Notes: generated by a model not told the origin, from the letters alone. 7,569 nt of DNA from an uncultured Mycoplasma sp. (GCA_946998935.1 CAMQBE010000025.1:1-7569); one strand, 5' to 3'; counted from the first letter of the stretch, positions 1 through 7,297 are shown. A program made the numbers and translations.

Positions 1-1
1 G

Positions 2-106
2 CGTATAATGAGAGATAGCCCTTATAATCCATTACCGAAGTATAATGCGTTTCACACTAACCTTATTCTAACAATGAGGGCACATTGGAAGCTGGGACAG
101 GTTTAA
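2..106 (+). CDS. 3' end of an unrecognised reading frame, cut by the window edge
   Basis: An open frame enters from the left edge and stops at TAA (104-106). It gives 34 residues, beginning RIMRDSPYNP and ending MRAHWKLGQV. A strong intrinsic terminator begins 12 bases after the stop, which is the position expected for the end of a plus-strand gene. Composition is ordinary, with one TGG-coded Trp and several aromatic residues, and no motif I recognise. The other two plus frames have stops within the first 20 bases. Without the upstream sequence I cannot tell a real C-terminus from chance or from a decayed gene remnant, so I assign no function. Confidence is low and rests mainly on the terminator. 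Confidence 0.35.
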   Translation, partial: RIMRDSPYNPLPKYNAFHTNLILTMRAHWKLGQV

Positions 107-117
107 TGCAAGGCATT

Positions 118-140
118 AAAACACCGTGAGGTGTTTTTTT
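118..140 (+). terminator. Intrinsic (Rho-independent) terminator
   Basis: The stem AAAACACC (118-125), a GTGA loop and GGTGTTTT (130-137) pair perfectly over 8 bp and run into a T-tract ending at 140. This is a classic terminator for a plus-strand transcript from the left. The A-run on the 5' side means it could also work weakly for leftward transcription. Confidence 0.85.
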
Positions 141-158
141 CGTAAAAAGAGTATTATT

Positions 159-164
159 TATAAT
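159..164 (+). promoter_or_regulatory. Possible -10 element (TATAAT)
   Basis: There is a perfect TATAAT hexamer about 20 bases after the terminator, in the 182-base gap before the broken gene at 323. No convincing -35 is seen, which is common in mycoplasmas. Initiation near 171 would give a leader of about 150 bases. A second candidate, TATAAA at 273-278, would give a shorter leader. In such AT-rich DNA either could be chance. I see nothing else in the gap. Confidence 0.3.
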
Positions 165-322
165 TATGGTAAAAGCAAGAGCGGTTTATAAGAAAAAGCT
201 TTTAAAAAATACGCCTACTTCAGTTAATAGTGACCACAACAAAACATAGATAAATTGTCAAAATACACTTTGTATAAATAAAACAATTTTTATATATCCA
301 CAAATAGGAATAGGAGAGTAAT

Positions 323-786
323 ATGAAAAAGAGAATTAGCAATGGCATGTGCGGAGGCACAGAATATAATAGTGGCAAAAATGCCTCAAAAATAATTAAA
401 TCAAAAGACATCATTGAATTTAAATTTGACTTTTTATATGACCAAAAATACTATGAAATGAAATAAAACAAGAAAACAATGAATTTATTTATTCATTAGC
501 AATTTCAATGAACAATTTTATTGAACATAAGATAATGAACTGTAAAATAACTGAAGTTGATTTACACAACTTTCAAAGTGTTATTGATAAATTAAACTTA
601 GCCCGCCATAATGGTGATTCTAATTTTACTTGCGGAATACCACCACATTGTGGCTCATATTTTCAAGCAATTTATGCTTCAGGCGAAGAATTAAAATTTC
701 TAAACAACACTAGCCAAATATTTAATGATAGTGAAGCAAAAGAATTAAGTGATTTATTTAATAACTTAGCTAAAAATAAGAATTAA
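323..786 (+). pseudogene. Small hypothetical protein gene, frameshifted by a 5-bp duplication
   Basis: An ATG at 323 is preceded six bases upstream by a good ribosome binding site, AGGAG (312-316). The first frame runs 47 codons to TAA at 464-466, beginning MKKRISNGMCGG. The downstream frame continues to TAA at 784-786 and holds most of the protein, including CGIPPHCGSYFQAIYASGEE. The frames join exactly if one copy of the tandem pentamer GAAAT (455-464) is removed: the sequence then reads YYE-IKQENNEF without a break and gives a 152-residue product. This suggests a recent slipped-strand insertion. ATG 508 could start a 92-residue remnant, but I see no good ribosome binding site there. There is no signal peptide or membrane segment. 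The C-terminal part is acidic with three Cys in the full frame. I do not recognise the family and assign no function. It could be a decayed gene, a reversibly switched one, or a sequencing error. Confidence 0.7.
455..464 (+). repeat. Tandem pentamer GAAAT x2 at the frameshift site
   Basis: Two adjacent copies of GAAAT sit where the reading frame of the 323-786 gene breaks. Five extra bases shift the frame by +2, which creates the TAA at 464-466. Deleting either copy restores the frame. The duplication is seen directly; its role as the cause of the break is inferred. Confidence 0.75.
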
Positions 787-804
787 TTAATATAACCTAT
801 GGTT

Positions 805-816
805 TGTATTAGAATA
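805..816 (+). promoter_or_regulatory. tmRNA promoter, -10 region
   Basis: TGTATTAGAATA contains the -10-like hexamer TAGAAT (810-815), which ends 10 bases before the mature tmRNA 5' end at 826. The same 12 bases occur in the matching position upstream of pyrG on the other strand (6320-6331). The -35 region is poorly conserved (TTAATA at about 787-792). Confidence 0.55.
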
Positions 817-825
817 TAAGTGCAT

Positions 826-1230
826 GGGGGTGTAATGGCTTCGACATGCATTGGGTTTTGTAGAAATCAGTAGTTTGGCAAACTATAATGCTTCTAGGTT
901 TTATATTCGCAAACGAATCAGAATCTAAGGATGAAGTGAAGGTTGAACTTCCTTCATTCGCAATTGCACAACAATTGCAAACTTCAAATCTTATTTTTGC
1001 TTAATTAGCAATCAAGTGGTTTACTAATGCTTTCCCACTTTAGTGAATCGGTTTTGGGAATAGTATTAATAATTTGCACTAGTTATTAATATGAAAATTT
1101 AAGTGCTGGATTGAAAAAAAGTTTTTGAGTATTTTGTCTTTCAATTGACGCCTAAAAATAATCTAAACTGTAAAAAGTTTCTATAACGCTTGGTGTGTGG
1201 ACTCGGGTTCAACTCCCGACATCTCCACCA
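826..1230 (+). ncRNA. ssrA: Transfer-messenger RNA (tmRNA)
   Basis: tmRNA rescues ribosomes stalled on mRNAs lacking a stop codon. Charged with alanine and bound to SmpB, it enters the A site and its internal frame adds a degradation tag. The 5' end GGGGGTGTAATGGCTTCGAC matches the family start. Its first seven bases pair with CATCTCC (1220-1226), with two G-U pairs, to form the acceptor stem. Discriminator A and CCA (1228-1230) are encoded. The T-arm is perfect: TCGGG 1203-1207, loop TTCAACT, CCCGA 1215-1219. The tag frame is 909-1004. An H-type pseudoknot follows it: AAGTGG 1014-1019 with CCACTT 1035-1040, and ACTA 1023-1026 with TAGT 1041-1044. The length of 405 nt is normal for mollicutes. 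It is one-piece, not permuted. Confidence 0.97.
909..1004 (+). other. tmRNA tag-peptide reading frame
   Basis: The resume codon is placed at GCA 909-911, by analogy with the GCAAAC start of many bacterial tags. The frame runs 31 codons to TAA at 1002-1004. The tag begins ANESESKDEV and ends QTSNLIFA; a hydrophobic end in FA is typical of mycoplasma tags and suits recognition by Lon-type proteases. The stop codon lies in the loop of a small hairpin (TTGCT 997-1001, loop TAATT, AGCAA 1007-1011), as the stop does in helix 5 of other tmRNAs. Two further hairpins lie inside the coding part: 931-957 and 960-978. The start is inferred by analogy; the end and frame are well supported. Confidence 0.85.
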
Positions 1231-1250
1231 TTTGTACATCAAGTGCATCA

Positions 1251-1281
1251 AAAAAGTAAGGGCTGCTTGCTCTTACTTTTT
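1251..1281 (+). terminator. tmRNA terminator, possibly bidirectional with lspA
   Basis: AAAAAGTAAGGGC (1251-1263) pairs with GCTCTTACTTTTT (1269-1281) around a TGCTT loop: 13 bp with one G-U pair, ending in a T-run. It lies 20 bases after the tmRNA CCA end and 19 bases past the lspA stop on the opposite strand. Read leftward it also ends in a run of six T, so it probably terminates both convergent transcripts. Confidence 0.85.
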
Positions 1282-1300
1282 AAACTATCTATTAGTTCTC

Positions 1301-2002
1301 TTAAGGAAATTTTGGAACATTATTTTGAGGTATATTATCACTATCATTCTTATCATCATCTGAATGACTTAAAGGTTTAACTGCTTTGTCTTTCATTTTC
1401 TTATTTGCTTCAACAAAGAAATTAATAACATAATAAAGAATTAATGCTATTACACCCAAAACAATATAACAATCAGCGACATTAAATGTACCTTCTTGTT
1501 TCGTTCATCTTTCTCAAAATGGAACAAAGATAATATCTTTAACCATACCAAACTTAATTCTATCTATTGCATTTCCTAAATCACCAGCAGCTATTATAGC
1601 TACAAGAATAATAACTGGCTTTTTGAGTGTAAACAAAGGAATGGATAATAAGAAAATTAATACAATAAAACTAAGCGTCTGAATCAATCATTTTGGTGCT
1701 GTTTTCATGATTGTAGTTGTTTTATTTTCCACAGATCTGATACCAAAGATTACAAAGTTTTTTTCGCCTTCATGTTTAGCGTTTCAAAGGCCTTGTGTAT
1801 GTTCTGCATCTCCTCATTCAAATAAAGTAGCTTTAGTAAGCATATCAATTAATAAAACACCAAATAACACGCAGAAGAAAATTAAATAGTTTTTAATTAT
1901 CGTTTTTTTGTTATCACGAACAAACTTAGTAAAGCGATTTCAAACATTGCCTTTTTGTTCGTCGTCATTATTCATTTCATTGCCATTATATTCTCTACTC
2001 AT
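1301..2002 (-). CDS. lspA: Lipoprotein signal peptidase (signal peptidase II)
   Basis: This is the membrane aspartyl protease that cleaves the signal peptide of diacylglyceryl-modified prolipoproteins just before the lipobox Cys. With TGA as Trp it gives 233 residues from ATG 2002 (ribosome binding site AAGGTGG 2009-2015) to TAA 1301-1303. Visible family signatures are the DMLTK motif at 53-57 after the first membrane segment, GDLGNAIDR at 140-148, VKD with D156, and NVAD with D177. D156 and D177 match the catalytic Asp pair of the family. Four hydrophobic segments lie near 37-57, 107-127, 128-145 and 178-197. It is longer than the usual roughly 160 residues. It has a charged N-terminal extension of about 35 residues, an enlarged loop between the first two membrane segments, and an acidic C-terminal tail rich in Asp and Asn. 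Its start overlaps the ileS stop by 8 bases, so the two are probably translationally coupled. The lipoprotein at 6381-7175 is a plausible substrate. Confidence 0.93.
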
Positions 2003-4664
2003 GATATACCACCTTATGACATAATGGGCAAATGTCGTCTTTTATTTGACTTGGTATAAAGTGATTTCAACATCTTAAGCATTTTACCGAGTTAAAGACT
2101 TCAACTTTATTTTCGCTTCCAAATTCAATCATTCCTACCATCAGTAATTGTTTTAGATCTAATGATTTAATAAAATCATTTTTAACTTTTAAAGTCAATT
2201 TAGCTTCATTAGTTCTTTTAATTAAACCATCTTTAATAGCATTTTCTAATAAACCATTAATTTCATCTCTAAGATTAAAGAATTCTTGCCATTGTTCGAT
2301 TATTTTTTCATTAACTTTGTTAACTTTTTCAAAATGTTCAAGATGAACGCTTTCAAGTTTATTCAACTTATCAAAGTTTAAATAAGCATCTTCAGCAGTA
2401 GTAGGCAAAATAGGTGCTATTGCTTTAATTAAGAAATCTGTAATTTCATAGAAATTAGTTAAAATCATTCTGCGGTTAATTGATTCTTTTTCTTCAATAT
2501 AGACAACATCTTTAGCTATATTTAAATAGAAGCTTGAAAGTTCAATTACATAATTATTTAAGATTTTAACAACAGTTGAAAACTTATATTCATCATAAGC
2601 TTGATAAACATCAGCTTTAACTTTTTCTAATTGTTCTTTGATATATTCATGAACTCCAGTTCTTAAAAAGGTTGAATCGTATTTAAAACCATTTAGGTTA
2701 CCTAATAAAAACTTAATAGTGTTGCGAATCTTACGATAAGTTTCAGCGTTTTGATTCAAGATATTATCTGAAACAGAGACATCATTTGTATATTCACTAT
2801 TAGCAACTCATAATCTTAAAATATCTGCGCCTGAACGATTTATTACTTTAAGTGGATCAATTACATTGCCTTTAGATTTAGACATTTTTTCGCCTTTGGC
2901 ATCTAAAACAAAACCATGACTTATTAAGTTTTTATAAGGCGAAACACCTTTAAAAGCAACTGAATTGATTAATGAAGAGTTAAATCATCCACGGTATTGG
3001 TCGCTACCTTCAAGATATAAATTATAAGGCGAAGTAAGATTTTTATCAATATCAACTGCTATTGATGTTGAACCTGAGTCAAACCATACATCCATGATAT
3101 CCATTTCTTTGGTATATCCAAGCTTGCGGTATTCTTTAGGTAATAATTCATCAGCTGATTTTTCTCATCATATATCAGTGCCATGTTTTTCAACAAGTTG
3201 AATAATGTAGTCAAAAATATCTTCACGTAAAACAGGTTTTTTATCTTTATCATAGAAGATAATAATTGGCACACCCCAAGTTCTTTGACGGCTTATAGTT
3301 CAATCTTGACGGTCAGCAATCATATTGCTTAAACGCTTTTTACCTCAGTCAGGAATAGTGTTAACTTTTTCTAATTGAGCCAAGATTTCATTTCTTATTT
3401 TATTAATTGAAACGAATCATTGTGGAGTCCCACGGAAAAGAATTGGTTTATGTGTACGCCAGTCATGTGGATATGAGTGAACTATTGAACCTTTTGCTAA
3501 AAGTGCTTGCTTATTGGTTAATTCGTCTAAAATCATATCATTAGCTTTTTCATAGAAAACACCTTTATATTTGCCGCCTTGCTCATTAATAACACCATCA
3601 TCTTCAATGTGCATAATCATTTTTAAAGCATTTTTAATTCCAATTTGGAAGTCATCTTCACCAAATAATGGAGCAATATGAACTAACCCAGAACCACTTT
3701 CTAAAGTAACGTGGTGGCCAAAAACAACTGGACATTTATTATTATTCAAAGGAGAAAGATATTTGCAATTTAACAATTCATCAGCATTAAAAGTAGTAGT
3801 TGCTTTAACGCCTTTTCAACCAAAAGCTTTAGTTACTTTAGCTACTAAATCTTTAGCAATAATGTAACCTTTTTTATCATGGATTACTCTAGCATATTGA
3901 AAGTCCTTACCTACTGCTACACCTGCATTAGCTAATAAAGTTCAAGGTGTAGTAGTTCAAATAACTAGCTTGTCACCATTTTTAATTTTTTGAGCGCCTA
4001 AATTGTCAATAATATCAAAACCAATAAATATTGATGGACTTGAAATATCTTTATATTCAACTTCTGCTTCAGCTAAAGCTGATTGACTTGAAGGTGATCA
4101 ATAAACAGGTTTTAAGCCTTTATAAATTAGTCCACTAAAAACCATCTTTTTGAATAAACGTAATTGTTGAGCTTCAAATTTAGGATCCATTGTGATGTAA
4201 TATTTTTTAAAATCACTTAAAAGTTGCAATTGCTTGAATTGTTCAATTTGTTTTGCAACTTGTTCTTTAGCATAAACTGCAGCTTTTTTGCGCAACTCAA
4301 TTGGACTTAAAGATTTGTAATTTAAGTGCGCTTCTTCAAGCATTTTATGCTCAATAGGTAGCCCATGTGTATCTCAACCAGGCACATAAGGTGCATAAAA
4401 ACCTTGCATGTTTTTATAACGCACAATAATATCTTTTAAAACTTTATTTAATGCGTGTCCTATATGTAAATTACCATTAGCATATGGAGGACCATCATGT
4501 AAAACAAAAGGTGTATTCTTTTCGTTTTGTTTCAAAACTTTTGAATAAATCTTTTCGTCTTCTCATCTTTTTCTGAAAGCAGGTTCCTTGACAGTAAGAT
4601 TGGCACGCATGTCAAAGTCTGTTTTGGGCATGTTAAGAGTATCTTTGTAATCAATTTCTGCCAT
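1995..4664 (-). CDS. ileS: Isoleucyl-tRNA synthetase
   Basis: A cytoplasmic class I synthetase that charges tRNA-Ile and hydrolyses mischarged Val-tRNA. It has 889 residues from ATG 4664 (AGGAG just upstream) to TAG 1995-1997, close to the usual bacterial length. In order: DGPPYANG and HIGH at 67-70 in the Rossmann fold; GWDTHGLP at 96-103; the CP1 editing domain with WTTTPWT at 236-242 and VHIAP...GEDDF at about 328-339 (H329, D338); DVWFDSGS near 525-530; KMSKS at 593-597; an anticodon-binding helical region at roughly 640-800; and a C-terminal zinc site, CLRC (862-865) with CPLC (879-882). Many conserved Trp codons are TGA, so a standard-code reading breaks the gene into fragments. It starts 10 bases after the pyrG stop and overlaps lspA by 8 bases. 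The one variation noticed is PLFGEDD where many bacterial enzymes have PGHGxDD. It appears intact. Confidence 0.97.
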
Positions 4665-4674
4665 ATTTACTCCT

Positions 4675-6285
4675 TTATTTTTTGTTTTTAATAATTACTT
4701 TTAAGAAGTTATCAAAAAGAGGGTTTGAACTTAAAACTCTTGTTGAAAATTCAGGGTGATATTGAACTCCTAAAAAGAATGGATGATTTTTATATTCGCA
4801 AATTTCACAGTTTTTATTTGAAGGTTTGAGACCGCTGAAAACGAAATTATTATCTTCAATTTTATCAACATATTCTTTAGCTACTTCATAGCGGTGACGG
4901 TGGCGAGCATAAAAAATATCTTCACCATAAATTTTAGCTGCTAAAGTTCCTTTTTTAGCTTGAACTTTATCTGCGCCTAGACGTAAAGTACCGCCAATAG
5001 CTGCTTTATCACCATTTTCATAAAAAGGTGTTAAGACAAAGTTTCAATTTGGAAATTCTTCGGCAAACTCTTTACTTGTAGCCTTAGTAATTCCTACTCT
5101 TCTAGCTTGATCAACAACCATAGCTTGAAAACCAAAACATATACCTAAAGTTGGAATTAAATTATCTCTAGTAAAGTGAGCTATTTTAACTTTGCTTTCA
5201 AAACCACGAGAACCAAAACCAGGTAAAATCATTACTCCATCGTAATTTTTAGTTAAAGTTTTTAAATCACTATTTGCTACTTTATCAGCATCCATTAAAT
5301 CAAAATGCAAGTCGATATTTTGATGTGCTGCAGCTATTTTTAATGATGAAATTATTGATAAATATGCATCTTCAAGTTCTGAATATTTACCTGCTAAAAG
5401 TAAATTAATTTTATATTTTCTTTCTGAAAGATATTTTTTCAAAAAGCTTTTTCAAGGTTGATAAGCTTTATCATCTATTTTTGCTTTAATATTGAAATAT
5501 TGGTAAATAATATCAAGTATTTTTTGTTCATATAAATACATTGGGATTTCATAAATGTTAGCTTTATCAGGAACACTAATAACATGGTCTTGAGCTAAGA
5601 AACTTGCTTCAGCTGCTTTGTTAATAATAGCTTTATTTATTTCACCTTGTGAACGTAGTAATAACAAGTTAGGCATAATACCAAACGAACGTAAAGATGC
5701 TATTGATACTTGTGTTGGTTTTGACTTATATTCCTTTGAAGCAGTTAAATAAGGAACAAAAGCAATGTGATTGAAGAATACTGAACCAGGGTTTAATGAA
5801 GCAAATTTAGAGATTGCATAAATGTATGGATTTGATTCAATATCACCAACTGTACCGCCTATTTCAATCAGAATGAAATCAGGTTTTTTACTCTTAGCTA
5901 GATTTTCAATAACAGCAATTATTTCATTAATAACATGTGGTACTATTTGGACTGTTTTACCACCATAAAGACCTTGGCGTTCTTTTTCAAAAATCCGTTG
6001 GTAGATTCTTCCGCTTGTGAAGTTACTATCTTTTGATAATTCAACATCAATAAACCTTTCATAATGGCCTAAGTCCAAATCAGTTTCACCACCATCAGCG
6101 GTTACAAAAACTTCGCCGTGTTCAATAGGTGACATAACTCCTGGGTCAATGTTAAGGTAAGGATCAAGTTTTAAGGCGAAAACTTTAAAACCTTGGGCTT
6201 TTAATAAATTTCCTATACTTGCTGAAGTTACTCCCTTGCCCAAACCAGAAAGTACACCTCCAGTAGTAACTATAAACTTAGTCAT
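4675..6285 (-). CDS. pyrG: CTP synthase (glutamine-hydrolysing)
   Basis: Makes CTP from UTP, ATP and glutamine in the cytoplasm. It has 536 residues, the family length. The start is ATG 6285, set by the ribosome binding site AGGAGT (6291-6296) and by the family start MTKFIVTTGG; an in-frame ATG at 6309 lacks such support. The N-terminal synthetase domain has the P-loop SGLGKG (13-18), MSPIEHGEVF, DLDLGHYERF (D71, Mg binding) and IEIGGTVGDIES (E141). The C-terminal class I glutamine amidotransferase domain has GICFGFQ with nucleophile C383, RHRHRYE, and QYHPEF with H510 and E512, completing the triad. Its oxyanion-hole region reads LPGFGSRG (354-361), one Gly short of the usual PGGFGxRG. W414 and others are TGA. 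It is the first gene of the leftward cluster, with its own -10 element upstream, and ileS begins 10 bases after its TAA. Confidence 0.97.
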
Positions 6286-6319
6286 ATATAACTCCTGAAA
6301 AGATAACATTTAATAATAT

Positions 6320-6331
6320 TATTCTAATACA
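6320..6331 (-). promoter_or_regulatory. Promoter -10 region for pyrG-ileS-lspA
   Basis: On the minus strand this reads TGTATTAGAATA, with TAGAAT at 6326-6321, about 35 bases before the pyrG ATG. It is identical over 12 bases to the block in front of tmRNA. It lies in the 95-base gap after the lipoprotein terminator, the only sizeable gap ahead of the cluster. No clear -35 is seen. Confidence 0.55.
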
Positions 6332-6364
6332 TATGCTTAAATATTAATAATAATTGCTATGAAT

Positions 6365-6387
6365 AAAAAAAGCTAGATAACTAGCTT
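6365..6387 (-). terminator. Intrinsic terminator of the lipoprotein gene
   Basis: On the minus strand AAGCTAG, loop TTAT and CTAGCTT form a perfect 7-bp stem (6387-6370) followed by a T-run to 6365. The lipoprotein TAG stop codon (6381-6383) is part of the first arm. It separates this transcript from pyrG. Confidence 0.8.
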
Positions 6388-7175
6388 CTTGGAGGTTTCC
6401 CAGTATTTCCTACAACAGGAAGGTATTCACCATCGAAAGATAAATTATATAAATACTTCTTTAATATGGCTTGTTCATAATCTTTACTTGGATCAGGATC
6501 AATTCCAACTACACTAATAGTGCAGTGATTATGATTTTTACCATAATGAATAAAACCTATTGAAGAATCAATTCCTGGGCAGCAACTATCTTCACTAGTG
6601 CTTTTACCTAAATCTAATTTAAAAGTTTTAGTTAATGTATTATCTTTTTTAAAAATCGCTTTATAAGTTATAGCAACATGCGTGTTTTTGTCAATCACTT
6701 CGCCAAAATCAACAGGAATTAATATTAAATTTTCAAGATGTTTTTTATGTTCTTCAGATGTAATATAACTTATTCTTGGTGCTAGTTTCCCGATTATTCC
6801 ACGTGTTATTAAATATTCAAAAGTAAAATAACCTTTATGGCCTTTAGGCGGTAAAAGTTTTTCTTTCATTACAAAGTCATTATTTGCTTTAGGAGGTTTT
6901 ACAAAAGCATTAGGATTATTTTTATTTTTTTCATAAACTTCTTCTATTCTCTTTGCTTCTGCTTCAAGCATTTCATTTGTAATTATTAATTTGTATTCAA
7001 GAGCATGACTTTCTAAAAATTCAACGTCTTCATGAAACTCTTTAATATCTGCAACGCTATGCTTATTTTTATTGGCATTTTTTACACTTGCTTCGCCTTG
7101 ACAACTTGCAGAAATAGCCGCTACAGCTAAAATTGGTAATGTGGAAATTGAACCTAAAATAACACTCTTTTTCAT
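6381..7175 (-). CDS. Predicted surface lipoprotein of unknown function
   Basis: 264 residues from ATG 7175, with AGAAGG (7185-7190) nine bases upstream, to TAG 6381-6383. The N-terminus is a lipoprotein signal: KK at 2-3, a hydrophobic stretch at about 5-21, and the lipobox ISASC with C25 as the predicted lipidated residue. It should be processed by Lgt and LspA and anchored on the outer face of the single membrane. The mature part is soluble and rich in Lys and Glu, with a probable helical stretch at 42-87 and a more beta-like region from about 115. It has no Trp. The three Cys besides C25 cluster with His: C198, C199, H210, H215, H217, C218. No known domain is recognised. It lies between the tRNA run and pyrG, is transcribed the same way, and has its own -10 and terminator, so it is probably monocistronic. 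No repeats or homopolymer tracts typical of phase-variable mycoplasma lipoproteins are visible. Confidence 0.88.
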   Translation of the reverse strand: MKKSVILGSISTLPILAVAAISASCQGEASVKNANKNKHSVADIKEFHEDVEFLESHALEYKLIITNEMLEAEAKRIEEVYEKNKNNPNAFVKPPKANNDFVMKEKLLPPKGHKGYFTFEYLITRGIIGKLAPRISYITSEEHKKHLENLILIPVDFGEVIDKNTHVAITYKAIFKKDNTLTKTFKLDLGKSTSEDSCCPGIDSSIGFIHYGKNHNHCTISVVGIDPDPSKDYEQAILKKYLYNLSFDGEYLPVVGNTGKPPRS

Positions 7176-7213
7176 GTTGATTTGCCTTCTATTGTTCTAT
7201 GACTATTAACATT

Positions 7214-7219
7214 ATTCTA
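7214..7219 (-). promoter_or_regulatory. Likely -10 element of the lipoprotein gene
   Basis: The minus strand reads TAGAAT within TTTAGAATAATG, about 40 bases before the ATG. The same hexamer is found before tmRNA and pyrG. It lies after the tRNA terminator, so it fits an independent promoter. Confidence 0.45.
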
Positions 7220-7272
7220 AATTATTAGATAATAGATATTTATAAAAAAGGTAATTTTGCGGAAAAAAGTAT

Positions 7273-7297
7273 AAAAAAACTTCGTCTTGAACGAAGT
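7273..7297 (-). terminator. Intrinsic terminator of the tRNA run
   Basis: On the minus strand ACTTCGT, loop TCAAG and ACGAAGT form a perfect 7-bp stem (7297-7279) followed by a T-run ending at 7273. It begins 16 bases after the CCA end of tRNA-Phe. Confidence 0.85.

Noticed and set aside
166..249. 27-codon plus-strand frame from ATG 166, rich in Lys
   Set aside because: Too short, no ribosome binding site, no recognisable product, and it may overlap a promoter.
220..414. Minus-strand hydrophobic frame of 64 residues
   Set aside because: It is antisense to the leader and first frame of the 323-786 gene. Its hydrophobicity reflects the complement of AT-rich coding sequence, and it has no convincing ribosome binding site.
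826..1230. Mobile-element attachment site at the ssrA 3' end
   Set aside because: No second copy of the 3' tmRNA sequence, integrase or foreign cargo is visible downstream; lspA follows directly.
1195..1380. Plus-strand frame across the tmRNA 3' end
   Set aside because: It starts inside the tmRNA acceptor domain and crosses the terminator, so it is a chance frame.
1707..1889. Plus-strand 60-residue frame
   Set aside because: It lies antisense within lspA, whose motifs are clear on the other strand.
3059..3274. Minus-strand 71-residue frame
   Set aside because: It is out of frame within ileS. The ileS frame there encodes conserved IleRS sequence including DVWFDSGS.
2067..4343. Apparent fragmentation of ileS into several pieces, as if a pseudogene
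   Set aside because: Every break is a TGA codon at a Trp position in one constant frame from 4664 to 1995, so the mycoplasma genetic code explains it.
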